A DNA stretch of 14,362 bases from Anaerolineales bacterium (GTDB lineage Bacteria > Chloroflexota > Anaerolineae > Anaerolineales > E44-bin32): contig JAUWDI010000004.1 of the NCBI GenBank assembly GCA_030608865.1, forward strand, positions 1 to 14,362. Reading direction: 5' to 3'. The translations under genes and the position numbers were made by a program. Below, piece by piece: positions 14,324-14,362 of the stretch. How positions within the stretch are numbered: position 1 is the stretch's first letter; every line of letters begins with the position of its first letter. The notes beneath the pieces are model-generated. The model saw only the letters and a program-made list of their open reading frames with translations, searched no databases and was not told the origin of the DNA.

Positions 14324-14362
14324 AGGATATGGACCAACTGCATACCTCATATCACAACACCC

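Overview
The window looks like chromosomal DNA of a free-living bacterium. Base composition is moderate and intergenic gaps are wide (about 300 to 970 bases). The gene set (a zinc-ribbon/cyclase/AAA/TPR regulator, a PEP-synthase-like dikinase ending at its phosphohistidine domain, a Tat-type DUF362 lipoprotein, a solitary VapBC pair) resembles what is common in Chloroflexota (Anaerolineae-like) genomes. That assignment is inferred from style; no rRNA or marker gene is present. I see no tRNA, rRNA, CRISPR array, intact insertion sequence, integrase or phage gene.

Layout. Bases 1-3115 (minus) hold a nucleotide-cyclase/ATPase/TPR signalling protein whose C-terminus leaves the window. Bases 3533-4110 (minus) are a two-gene toxin-antitoxin operon (AbrB-type antitoxin, PIN toxin) with a 4-base overlap. 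Bases 4448-7105 (minus) encode a large PEP/pyruvate-dikinase-like enzyme with the three-domain order of rifampin phosphotransferase. Bases 7418-9079 (minus) encode a membrane-anchored alkaline-phosphatase/sulfatase-fold protein. A 970-base gap follows, holding what looks like a frameshifted gene remnant (minus) and a second, weaker coding-like stretch. Bases 10050-10757 (plus) encode a pirin-family cupin. A decayed segment at 10758-10948 carries two degenerate copies of a short repeat, read on the minus strand. Bases 10949-12064 (minus) encode a Tat-exported DUF362 lipoprotein. Bases 12551-14278 (plus) encode an M28 metallopeptidase lipoprotein fused to a multi-pass membrane domain.

How the genes relate. 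Most are single-gene units with their own strong ribosome-binding sites; only vapB-vapC is a clear operon. The DUF362 and M28 genes diverge from a 486-base spacer and both make envelope lipoproteins; their candidate promoters share the same two hexamers. Several intergenic regions carry short perfect palindromes at or near candidate promoters, suggesting individually regulated genes. I did not find one coherent novel multi-gene system. The points most worth a second look are the two decayed coding segments, the unassigned dikinase-like enzyme, the M28-membrane fusion and the palindromic sites.
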